Origin: Microvelia longipes
Lineage: Eukaryota; Arthropoda; Insecta; Hemiptera; Veliidae
Direction of reading: 5' to 3'
Length of the DNA: 64,000 nucleotides
Assembly: GCA_018340805.1 (NCBI GenBank)
Contig: JACMZG010000008.1
Span: 78,184,112 to 78,248,111 of the forward strand
Shown: one piece after another, positions 26,301 through 39,700 of the stretch
How the letters are laid out: each line of letters begins with the position of its first letter
How positions within the stretch are numbered: the stretch's first letter is position 1
Notes under the pieces: model-generated
The model's input: the letters and a program-made list of their open reading frames with translations, nothing else
Database searches by the model: none
What the model was told of the DNA's origin: nothing
Made by a program: the position numbers and the translations under genes

Positions 26301-27713
26301 CCACAGTAATTTCTCTCTCATCGTACATTTTCAAACTTGATTTGCTCGTCCTCAGATTGTCATGATTATTTAAAGCTTAAGATGTTATTATTTCGGTCTC
26401 GCTACACTTAAGAGTGTTACAGTCATTGTTTAATTAAAGCTTAGAAAAGTAAAAAAATCAGTAATGAGTATAATAATAATACAACTTAGCAGTATTAAAG
26501 CTTGATAAAGTAGATAAGCACTCAATCAAATAATGCAGGTAATACTTTTATATCATGTTTACAAATGCGTTGAATATGCATCCTAATTATTTACTTATAC
26601 ATTTTTTTATGAGAATAATAATAATAATAATAATGCCCGTTTAGAGCCTTGCGGCTCATCAGGGATAACCCCTGCGGGAATTACCTCGGGTGGTAGTAGC
26701 AACTGTTACGCTCAAAGTGAATTCTAAAGTTGGCGATAATTTATCTAAACAATAATCTTCAAAAACTGAGAGCGTAACCTGGAATGCGAACCCCAGACCT
26801 CCGTGGGTGTCAAAGGTCAGTGTAAAGGCAAACGCCCTAACGACATCGGCCACGGAGGTGGCTATTTATGAGAATATTAGCTCTAAATTTAATCGATTCA
26901 TCAAATAATTTCATAATTAAAAATGTATGCGGTAAAACGTCATAATATTGTTAGATGTAAGCAAATTTTTTGTCTATTTTAAAAGTTTTACTAAAAAATA
27001 TATATTTCCGTTAATTACGTAAAATTAAAATGGTGAATAACTATGAAAAAAAAGCTGGAAAAAGTTGTATCTTATATTTAGCATTGGTTCATGTTTTATC
27101 GAAATTCTTGTATATGTTAAAAAATAAAATAAATAATCCCATTGAGTGGAAATTTGCTACAAGTGATTCCCTTTGTGTCATAAATAAATATATTAAGATT
27201 AATTAAATATGACTAGTTTATGTTTATGGATCACTGTTGTTAAGCAGCATTGACGCATGGCTAGCGCTTGAATGAATAGAATGTATTATTAGGTGACCGG
27301 GTAGAATAAACTAAATGTATTTACTGTCTAAGAAGAACGAAGCGTGTCCAAAGTAATATAGAAGAACGTAGGGAATCCGATGTGGCGAGGAAAAGTTTCG
27401 AAGTATCCCGTACCAAAAGGTTTTCTCCAACCTAAACGAAAACTGGCACTTGGCTAGATGAGGAGGTTATCACCCAAATTATGACGTTAAAAAAACATTA
27501 AATTGCATTAAAATAAAGTGTCTTTAATTAAGGTAGTGTCGATCTTAATCGATTGAGATTAGTTACAGATCAATCGGCCTATCTTAAGAGGCGCAAATTA
27601 CATAGACATGCACACAGCCCTGTTGTGGTATAAAGAAGTTTAAGTCCATATTTAAGCCAACATATTTCTTATCTACAATATATATAATATATTATATATT
27701 TATATATATATAA

Positions 27714-27750
<37 letters not shown>

Positions 27751-30700
27751 GCGTAGTGGCTAGGGTCGCAGACTGTATTTTTTTTTTACCTATATACAGG
27801 CTCCTAACACAATAATATGTTTAATATCTGAAAAATAAATATTATAAATATGACTAACATTTTAATACGCCCTATGAGAATCAACAGCCTTTATAATTTT
27901 AGTGAAAGCGTTTAAAAAAATAAATCTAGATTATGTAAATCTTGCCGACCATAAGGGGCTAAGACCCGTTGAGAAAGAGCTCATTTCTTGAATACTAATA
28001 CCCGACTTTGCATTACTGTATTGAGGGTTTAGTATGTACTTAAAAACTTTTAATGCTACCCCAGTACGGTCTGAAATGTGTTGTACTTGTAACTTTTTGC
28101 ATAAATTCCGCGCGCGTTAGACACATGATGATGTAATAAATTTTAAAGACTTTGCCAGAAGTCAGAAAACCGGAAAATTATTAACACGTGATTTGTGCGT
28201 AACCCTAATTCCATCTGGCCACGATTATTATGTCATGTTATAATTTTAGCGAATTTCCTCCAAAAAATATACCTGGCATGGCATTATCCGATGGCATGTT
28301 AAGTGTTAGACCAGGGACAGTTATCTAAATCCGTTTCAGACGCTCCTGGCAAAAAATACAATTGGACAAAACTGGTTAGTTTCTTCTATAACCACCCAGT
28401 TATAAGCCGACTATTGGTTTATGTCAAATGTTGTTATACGAGTGTAGTCAATAACAAGCCAGTTATTAGCCATCTATTGGCTTATGTCAAATGTTGATGT
28501 ACAAGTATGTTTAAAAATGGCCATTCATAAGCCGACTATTGCGGCTCTCGTGGGCTCTGAGTAACCTCATTAAAACCTCCTTCAAGAGTGAGATAAGTTT
28601 ATAATAAATAAATTTATTTCGGTTTCCCATACATTGTTTGTGTTTTGATTTGTATTTTTAACCTTCTACTATAAGTTATTGTAATTTTGTACTGATTATT
28701 TGATTATATTTATAAGCGAAGATGGTGATACGTTTTCGATGTTTCATAATTTAACCTATAGAGCCTCTCTAGTAATGATATCTCTATGCTTGTGACATTA
28801 TAGCTCGATTTAGTATCAATGTATTAAACTGTATGCATACATTTTGAAGAGTGATTTAAAAAGTTTAGATAGGATGTGTCTATTTCTATAAATGATTGGA
28901 TGTAAGGTTTCATTCACTTGTAACTGCGTGTTTCGGGGTCAAAGGTTCATCTGGTTTTATTATGCATGACAATCCACGTAGAGTAAAGAGGAGGAGAAGG
29001 TTCAAAATGTGACCCCTGAGTCTCTAAAACATTTTTAAACATTTTCCTCCTTTTAATGTATTCGGTTTTACTTCCCGATGGTAGGTATATACTAAAGTAA
29101 TATATAAACCAAGTAGGGAAACAATTGCGATTTCTGTCAAACCTGCCATGTAGTTCACATTTTGTCCACCAGGGAGTTGGCTCAAATTTTCCTATGTGCG
29201 CGGCCATTTTGTTTTACGCTAGAAAATGTAAACAAAGTCTTTATGGTTCTTAAAATTTTTGTTTTTATTGCATTTATTTGTAGTTATTAACATTTGTAAA
29301 ATGTTAATAATTTGTGTTATATATACGTTTTGTTACATCCAAAAGAGGTTTAAGTGCGAATCTTTAAATACTAGGTTTGTTTAAATTACTTAAAACGAGT
29401 GTCTAGTTAAACTTATTTTTCGAATGCACTATTTAACTAAGTACATTTTTGCGAGTGATGTTTGTTTTTTCCCTGTCAAATATTAATTGTAATTAGTAAT
29501 TTTACAACTTTAACCAAATATTTTTGAATATAATAAAAGCAATCATAATTTTAAGTTATATTTAAGGCAATACAATGTTGTCTGTATGTTCTTCAAAATC
29601 TTAATAAAAACATGTAGGTTACCTTTACGATAGTATCTTTTTTTCTTTAATTAATTTATTGTAACAATTATTTCAGAAAATTTAAAAATCATTAAACTAT
29701 CACGTACATATAAAAGTACGAAAACACGATTAAAAGTAAAACTCACCTAATGGTATCAGGGATGCCAATAAAACCAAGTAAAAAAACGTAAATCCTAAGA
29801 GGCGCATGCACAGTTATTCCAATTTTAGCTATTCTTTAATTTTGAGCCAGCTATCTGCTGATCATGCAAGTTTGAATTTTTTACACAGGTTAGTATAGGA
29901 GTTTTCCTACTTGGTTTATATATTACTTTAGTTTAAACATTGTCTCTACAACAATAAGTAAAAATTACTTTTGACCATTTATAAACAACAATAGGGAACT
30001 ATTTTTCAGAAGGTAAGTTTGCCTCCAAATTTAGGAACTGCGCAGCTAATGTAATTTTTTTAAGCATGCGCAGTATGTATTTGACATATTACATATATTT
30101 GTGATGATTCCTTCTCAATTTTTCTATCCTTATCGGGGTCACTTTAATGTATGGTAAATCGCCTTAGAACGTCATCCCGTTTATTAAAAATCCATGGTTT
30201 ATTCAATATGCTGCCAGTTACCCTCCTTATAGACAGTGAAAGAACACTTTTAGTGCGAATTAAAAATACTTCATATAGAATATGAAACGCAAGGAGTAGA
30301 TAATATTATTTTTTTAATAACATTATTAGCTGTAAAGTGTCTACTTTAATGCTTCAAAAATATCAGTAAAGAACGATTTTATTTCTAGTCCTCCGGCTGT
30401 AAACTTTTCATTTCTTGCTGCTGCGAAAATTAGTAAATTAAATTAAGTTCAACATTTAATATGTTTAAATCTTATTGACTATGACCTCCCCCTCCCTAAA
30501 AAAGTTGTATATGCAATATGGCTGTAAAGCGATTTTATTGCTTTGGAAACAAATTATTGATTCGCATCGCTCGTCAATATTTAAACTTTCGCAGCAATAA
30601 AATCTCATTTTACAGCCTAGTTATATAATTTATTATTCTTCAAACATTTTATTATTCCTAAGAAACGTAGTGTATATTGAGTTAATTATTCTCGCTTTTA

Positions 30701-33700
30701 CCAAGAGACTGTTTATTAACTTTTTTTTCATAATTCAAAATAACAGAGTCTTTCATTATTTTTTTTTTACGAGAATGGGGAAACTTAATTTTAATTTCGC
30801 TGTTTAATTAAAATGAGCAAAAAGTGTTTAGATTAGGTCGAGGGGGGAGGGAGGAGGGTAAAATGAGAATCAACTCATTATTGCGCTTTTAACTGTTTAT
30901 TTTTTCAGTAATTCAATACTTTTTTGTACAATTAAACAATATGAGTCCAAATACTTCCAAACCTTATTTCTGGAAATTAAAATCTCTGACTTTTTTATTG
31001 TTCAGAATAGTTTTAACGAAACGCATATGTTAAATAATTATAATAACAAATCTTTATTTTCATCCATATACTAATCTATCTATAATCAATAAAAAAACAA
31101 AATAATTTATTGTTTTACTAGTTCTTTCGTTTTTTTTTCTACGATTAAGGATGAGAGCTCATATTAGCACTATGAACAGTGCTATAGCGAGAGCTCCGTT
31201 TTAAAGTCTGGTCAAATACAAATTTAAAATAAAATAAAAGAGAGAGTAATGATAAAAAATAAAAAAGGAACTAAAACTATAATTATAGTTTTCAGAGAAT
31301 TGGTAAAAACAATTGGGCTTATACAGACAGTTGGTTAAAGAATTTTAGTGTAAGTAAAAACGAAAATAAACTTTTTAAAAAAAAATAAGTAGTTATTATA
31401 AATATTAAAGGTGAATTAGTGTAATTCATAAAGTAGACAAACTAAATAAAAAATAAGAAGGAAAGAAAAGATACGGATAAAAATGATTTAACATTCTTTG
31501 GTTATTCTGACAGGGAATAATATTAAACATTTATAGAAGGTTGCTGATATTTTATTAGAGTTGTGTCATGTGCATTTTTTCATTGTAGTTTACTTACGGT
31601 TTAGTTCTATTAATGAATATAGATATTTTTTTAAGTTGATTTTTAAGTTCGAGTAAAGCAAGCTATAAAATTTTTCGGGTACTATTGTTCATTGATAAAA
31701 CACCCAAGTCTCTGCTCTTCTCTTTTACCGTTAAGAGAAAGATTTAAGTGTTAAGGAACTGGTGAAATTGTTTTAGGCATCTCACACCAGGTTATGTTTG
31801 TAGTTTAATTGATGGCATATATACTATGCATAATCTAACTAGTATTAAATAACGTAGTTCAAGAATTGATTCCACGGATCAGAATTTATTATATTATGCG
31901 TCTGTGTATGCTATGGTCTTAGCTCCCGGCGTGTTCGTGCAAGACCCAAACCGTTAACCCTAGACTATTTTACCTATCCTCGTATATACCGAAGATATAT
32001 AGGAGAAGTGTTTTCACTGAATATCCGATACAGAAATATCACCTTATACATCCGTTAAGGTGGTATAAACCGTACAGATGGTTTAAGACATTCTGAGCGG
32101 TACAAAATTTTCTGTCTGTAACCATCGAAACTTTTATTTTAATTATGGTAGAGGCTTGAAACTTATTAATATTAATATTATTAATAATGATTGGGGTTGG
32201 AGTCGAGGATAGACCCCATTTGCACTGCGACTGGAAGTCCATTGTACAGTCCCCTCAATTGGTCCAGGTCAGAATAATCCTTTTCCCCGGACTAGGTTTA
32301 GGATCTTTTTGACCAGTGATTCATTGGTAGAGTCAAACTTAGTGAGAGTCCAGCTACCAAAGTTGGTGAACCTTTGAAAGGCTAGGGCTTCACATCTCAG
32401 CAGTACGTGAGAGGCAGTTTCGGGTTCCGATTCACAAAGTCAACGCACAGGGTTATCTTTAAACTGTTCAAAATCTTTAGGGTTAGTTGTGCAATCCGAA
32501 AAGTACTTGATTAAATCATTTGCAGTCTTTATAACTTGTAAAAATAACACGGGAAAATGATCAAATAAATTTGAAATTTTGCACGGATGTAGGCCAATGA
32601 AACAAAACAATCTTATTTCGTTAAAAGTTGGCACGACTGTATTTCTTTATGTGAAATTAAATTAAACTAGGTTACAAAATTTCATATCAATGCAGATGGC
32701 CTATCTTCGAAATTTGTTGGGTAAATTTTGTAGAAAAACATAAGGTGTGGTCAGTTGGTGGATGGATTAAACTGATCTTTGTCTGTGGACGAACGAAACG
32801 AATTCAAATATATGAAAAATATTTTTCAAATTCAGAGGACAAGTATAATACAAGAAAACAAAATCAGCAAAACAGCATAGAACCGTTTTGCAGAACTACT
32901 AAAGCACCAAATCACTCATATTACAACGCTCCGAGATTATACAATAGTTTACCCCTGAATATAAAACATGTTAAAACCCTAGCTCTCTATAAATAACAAG
33001 TGTCATTTTTTATAATAAACAATCCATTAAATTTGTAAATTTATTCATACATATTCCGTTTTACTGATAAATATTAAATACTAGAGTTATTTATAAACTT
33101 TAAACAATAATTTACATAAATACAGATAAGATTTTGTGTCTTTACAAAGTCATGTGACAGTTGTAAAAGATAAATGACAGTCTTTCTAAGAAATCTACAC
33201 ATATCACTTTATTTGAATAAAATATATGAAGTATATACTCATATAAAGTAAGATAATTATTTGTCAATTATTAATTGCTTCTAGTTCACTCTAATTTATC
33301 ATTTATAATTATTTATTTATTTTTAACTTGACAAATCTAGTTTTCATCTTGTTACTCGAGCAAAAACAAAGAGCTTGTTACAAATAGTTACACATCTAGC
33401 CATCCTCGAGCATGAGCACGATTCATTCGAAGATGTTCTTATAAAATAGAAGTATTTTGTAATATTTTCATTTGTAAAGCAGAATAAACATATTTTATTT
33501 ATTTTTTACTTAAGTGGTTAGAATGAGCGTACAAAATCTGATAAGACGAGGAAATAATTAATTTGAGGCTCCCTGTACCAAACTTTTTATTTACCGTATT
33601 ATACTACCGAATTAGGCAAAACTTATTAAAATGAAATGTTTAGATTGTATACTATTCTCACACAATAATTATATTGAGATTTATATGCAGAATTTCCATT

Positions 33701-36700
33701 TTTTAGCGCCCTGCGCGTTTTGGTGTTACGTGGTACCAAAATGTGATTTATTTAAAAAATATGACAAAATCGTCAGTTATTGCTATTATTATTTCAACGT
33801 TTAAGTTTCTAAACTTTAAGAAGTAATATGCTATAAAATTAAAATTTTATCATAAAATACAAATTAATTGATTCTTGTTGTTAATGTCTTTTATTTTATT
33901 TTATTTATTATTTCCAATTTGATTTTTTAAGGTAAAACTTTCTTTAAGAAAAGTTTAGACCAACTTTGATATAGTTATTTTTTAGTTTGATTTCCGTTAA
34001 GAGAAAATAAAGGATAAACAGTTCGAGACTCGAATATCACAAAATCCTTTCTATCACAGGAAAACTTGATTGATGACTTAACTTTCCTCTAGAATGTAGG
34101 TCCTGCAGACACTATACACACTCACTCTCAGACTCTACATCCACAGTGTTCCTATACGTTTGTTGTAGACATTCATTCACTTACCGTGTCTGAAATACCT
34201 TAGGAAATATCTTTTAGTGTTAGATTTTTCCTTTTTTACAACTTTCTCTTTGCCTTAGGCATGACCTTGACACTTCCGTAGGTTGTAAATTATTCAAACC
34301 TTCAATTCGTTCCTATTGTATTGTTTTCTAAATTTTTTCGACCTAATTCTAAAATCTTTGTTTAAGCATTAATAATAATGATGATATTTATTCTAAATCC
34401 TTAATAAGTTAGTTGGGTTAACATAAATAGCTAAGTCAGATAAACAGTATTTACCCGTTTAAGAGATCTAAATTATGCTTTCGACTTATGCATTTCGTAT
34501 GGAAGATAAAGCGTTGATTATTCAGATTGTGTCTTACGTCAGTTTTCTTACACATTTGTTGTCTTTCGTTCTGATATTAGTTAATTACAGTCCATGATTA
34601 AAGAGTAGAATAGTTATTAAAAAGGTTAGTTAAAAAGTTAACTAAAGTCAGAGATAGTTAATTAGGAACAATCCCCTAACTCCCTTAGATAGAAGATAGT
34701 GTATTCCTTATGGAGTCCTAGTGCAGGATTTTTCCGTCTAATCCTTAAAAAACCTCACTGCCAGACTAAGCTTTCTTGCTCTCAAAACCATGAGGTAAAC
34801 ACACACACATGTTTATATAAGATAGTATTGAAGCTTTAAATTTTGCTAAAACCCAGGTCATTTGGGAGTTCCTGGCATAAAAACGGGCTGATCGTCCCTT
34901 TTGAAGGGCGGCACATAAAAGTATTTCTATCCCTGGCATAAAAATCCTAGAGGCCCCAACTGGGATGGAACCCTGACTGTCTGGGTGGCAGGCTCACCAT
35001 TTCACCACCGGAGCCTCCGATTTGATGCGGCTGAAAATATTTCATTTAATGCACTTGGTTGACATTTCTTACAACTATTTATTATCTATTGCTGTACGAG
35101 AAGTGTGCTACCTTTATCAGGATTTATATTTTTCTAGAACAAACCGTATTGTGCATTGTAAAGGATTATTATATTTTTGTACCATCTGACCCACAACTTT
35201 TCCGTGAATTCGTAACAGGTATTATCTTACCGAGAAAAAAATTAATCAGATCTTTAATTTAACCGAGCCAGGTTTCTTGTTACCTACATTGCTTCCAACC
35301 ACAGAGTTTTTTTTAAAAAAAGAAGCTAACACATGGGTAACACAAATGTAAGTTTTAATTTCTTCTTATCTAATTGTCTTTGTTTGTTCTGTTACCAGGT
35401 GTAGCTCCTGAGAAAGAAGTACCTGCGTCATTGTACCCACACGTCGTAGAACAAGCATCAGGGAAGAAGGTACCTGTGGTTCAAGCTTACGGATACACTA
35501 AATACGTTGGTTTCTTGAAGATGATTTTCGATCAGAATTTGAAGCTAGTGTCGGCTATGGGCAACCCAGTACTTATGGACAGCAGTGTACCTCAAGGTAA
35601 TTCATTTATTTAGTTCATAATTATAATAATAGTAGTAACTTGTTTGAGCTTATACACCCTATACAATAGAAAGCAGCACAAAATTTCATATTATATGTAT
35701 AATATGAAATTTATTATAAGAGTTTTTATTCCTAGACGCTTCTTTGGGAAACAATAACTTTCGAACGCTTTTTCGAATCGAAATGAAACTTGGGACAAAG
35801 ATCAACCTTGTTAATATCCCAAACCGTACTGTTTATAAAATATGTGTGACGTCATTAACCTAGAATAATGACCTTAAACATTTCAAAAGTCTTTAACAAG
35901 TGTTAAGATCGGGCTGAAATTATTCACGCATGCACTGATATATATAGTTAACACAAATTTTGTAGTTACATTTCATTTTCAGCATTATTTCTTGTTTTAT
36001 TGATTGACATATACATCATAATGTAAACAAATCACGTTTTTGATTAATATCTCTCATATCGTGGCAGTATGCCACTTATATAAACCAGTGATATGACAAA
36101 CCGATATATGTCAAAAACTATCTAGCCGCAAAAGCGTCCTCACGTAGGCGGGAGCAACCCCCAGCGGTGTGGCCACAGAGGGGGTAAGAGACCGAGGGTC
36201 TTTTTTTTTTTTTTTTTGTAAATAACTAAAGTGATACCTATCGTCCAAGAGCCAGGCCTAAAAAAAGTGACTCATTTTGTACTAATTTAAACCAAATAAT
36301 AAAGTAACCTTTCAGTACCTTAAATTATGAAGGAAAAGCATAATCTCCTATCCAGCATAATCTGGCTATACAGAGAGGAGCCTTTCATATAATTGCGCAT
36401 GCTCATTTTTTTTTAAATCGCACTAATTCCAGTTTTCTTAAAAAAGTGGCTCCCTGTAAGTCGGGTGAAAAATATAAAGAAACATTTTTTTAAAGCTGAT
36501 GAAATTTTCTATAAAATGAGTGTTTTTGTCAAAATCAGATAGATAGAACTAAAGTTATGACATTTGTTAAATGGCCAAAAAATGCACAAAAAGTCATTTT
36601 TTAAACGAATTCACTGAATTTGTATAAAATAACCATCTGTTTGGTGTTTTTGAAAGAGCCATAACTTTAATTGTAGTTATCTGATTTTGATAATTAAACA

Positions 36701-39700
36701 CACGTTTTATAGGAAATTTGATCAGTTTTAAAAAATTGTCTATTCTTGTTTTGTACACGAGTTACAGGGAGCTACTTATTGCAAGAAAACTGGACTTACG
36801 CAATCACATGAAAGGCTCCACACTATATAGGCAGACTATGTCCTTCATAATTTATGTTATATTTTTAAAATAATTTGGTTTGAAGTACTACAAAATGAGT
36901 CACATTTTTTCAGGTCCAGCTCTTGGACTACTAGGTTTAATTTGTAAGAGAAGTCAGTTTTAAGTTTTAGTTAAATGTTTCATTTTTATGATATTTCTTC
37001 ATGTTCGTCTATAGTAAAGTTTTACTATTTCACCATTTCCCTTGCTTATATGAGATTAAAACTATGATTGTCAGGTATAATTCCTTAGGTCAAATGGTAT
37101 GCAATTGAATGTACCTTAAACTATTTACAGGATGCAACGCGATGGTTATAAAGTTTGTCATGAGATGTAAACCAATAAAACAATCGGGTACGGGATACGT
37201 CGGAACTTTTTCCAACCATATTGAATTTGCTACGCTCATCCTCATTACTTCGAACTCCCTTCGATCGTCCTCAGACAGCAAAGTCATTCCTTTTATTCCC
37301 AGTAGTCACCCATACAGGCACTGGCTTTGCTCAATGCTGCATAATTTACGTAAAGGAATTTATTTGTATAAAAATTCAAACAGAATTGGATTATTTTCCA
37401 TTTTCTCCACAATTTTTAATCCAAATCATTTGATAAAACTAAACTAATGCTAAAAATGAGATGGAACTTAGTTCATATGTTAGTCTTATACGTCTACAGG
37501 CTTGCCAAATTCGATCGACACTTGTTTTCACGTTTAATCATTTTTTTGCCGTTTCGCTGAGTCATTATTGTAGGTTAGTGAAGTCATAAAGAATTATATT
37601 CCGGATAGCCCAACTAGATCTAAAGATTGATTTTCGATACAGGTTTAACTCTCTAGCATATGCATACACTGGGAGATCCAATTATAACAGGCACACTCGC
37701 ACACACAAACATAAACATACACACACATACATACACGCACCCACAAACACTCACACACGTACAAAAATGGTTTTAGATGTGTTAAAACCACTAAGAATGT
37801 CTTAAGTTAAAATAGTTTAAATAAATCATTAAATAAATAAAATAATAAATAAGGATGTCTTGAAAACGTCTAGAACGGATATTTTAGGTGACATCTGGAT
37901 TCTTTTTTTTTTTATCCTATATTGCTGCTATATAAATGAGGAAATTGATATCTACTTAGGACGCAATTTAACTTTTTACAGACACACACATACACTTACA
38001 ACTTGGTAATACGACTTAGATGGTTAAAAACGCTTAGAACGAATAATCCAGGTAAAATACCGGTAGCGGATATTTATTGTAAACGCATTACTTTTTTATC
38101 AATGATATAAATGAGCAAAAGTAAAAAATGGAAAACTCAATTTTTCCCATAAATTCCTCTTTGTATTTTTGAATATAATAATTTTAAAAGAAATCGACAG
38201 GATGAGAGGATCAAACGACGGGGTTTCGTTGCATTTAATATGTTGTACAATAGTTATTATTTTTACAATATTTCACATATTTTTCAATTTTTTTTGCACA
38301 TATCTTTTGCTTAATCTATTTTTACCTTCTCTGTTCAAAATATAATACGAAAATAATGATAATAAAATGAAATACAGTTTGAAATATGTGTATTTTATTT
38401 ATTTCTGTATAAAATTTAAAGCTCTCTATTTTAGAAATTTATCTATCTAAATATAAAAATAACTACGTCATAATAATCTGCAATTTCGTATTTATTCACC
38501 GTAAACAATATTTTTCTTAACTATTTATACATTTTTACCTTATATTTTTTTCCTCCTGTTTATATTCATATTTAATAATAAATAAATATTATAAAAAATG
38601 TAAATCAAGTATGGTTAAAAAATAAGCTGGGGCGAAAAAAGGCGGGTTTGGATCGAGACATTTATTGAATCAAGAGCGGCGGGGATGAAAAACCCTTACA
38701 GGGAGATGCCTTTCCTCCAGCCAAAATTTGGGCTGTTCCCCAGGATAATCCCATCCTGAACATCCTTTCTACAATTTACTCTACCGGAAAAATCCAAGTT
38801 CTTTTTCCGCCCCCGAAACCTATTTTTGATCCTATTCTATATATATTTTTATTTAAAATTAAGGTTTATTTTTTGCATGGGTATGTTTGTGATATTTGTT
38901 TATGAGGAAAGTGGGAAAATTGTACACATACATAAACAGATAACTATGACTTGGGTTTTTTTGGGAATTTTAGTTATAGTAAATTTCTACTCCTGGAAAT
39001 TTTAAGTAAAGATTTCTCTTTTGTTTCTAAAAATATTAAGTATCATACATTTTATATACTTATACATTTTCTGTCCTAAATAAACAAGTCTATAGTCCTC
39101 ACACTGGATGATTTCTACGTATAGTCTATAGTTTCTAAAAAGCCTATAAACGAGTCTATAGTTTCTATAAAGCGTATTAACGAATCTATAGTTACTGTAA
39201 AACCAATTAACGTGTCTATAGTTACTATGAAGCCTTTTACCAAGTCTGTAGTTACTATTAAGCCTTTTACCATGTCTGTAGTTACTCTAAGCCTAATACC
39301 AAGTTTGTTGTAACAATAAAGCCTATTACTTAGTCTGTAGTAACTATGAAGCCTTTTACAAAGTCTGTAGTTACTATAAAGCCTATTACCAAGACTGTAG
39401 TTAATATAAAGACTTTTACCAAGTCTGTAGTTACTATAAAGCATATTATCGTGTTTGTAGTTACTATATAGCCTATTAACGATTCTATAGTTACTATAAA
39501 GCCTTTCACCGAGTCTGTTGTTACTATAAACCCTTTTACCAAGTCTGTAGTTACAATAAACTAAATACCAAGTCTGTTGTTACTATAAAGCTTTTACCAA
39601 GTCTTTAGTTACAATAAATTAAATAGCAAGTCTGTAGTTACTATAAAGCATATTATCATGTGTAGTTACTATATAGCCTACTATATAACCATAGAGGCTA

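Larger units (their letters stand above)
25319..35398 (+). other. Intron between exons b and c (10.1 kb)
   Basis: GT-AG, phase 1. It contains a SINE, 5S-core family fragments, a TIR element and LINE relics listed separately. The stretches 25320-26610, 29935-31950 and 33010-34850 are AT-rich and show no gene. Confidence 0.85.

Noticed and set aside
39115..39542. Two overlapping minus frames (109 and 70 codons) with regular IVTTDLVKGF-like repeats
   Set aside because: They come from a 30-bp minisatellite whose unit is a multiple of three; no start context, splice sites or family support a gene.
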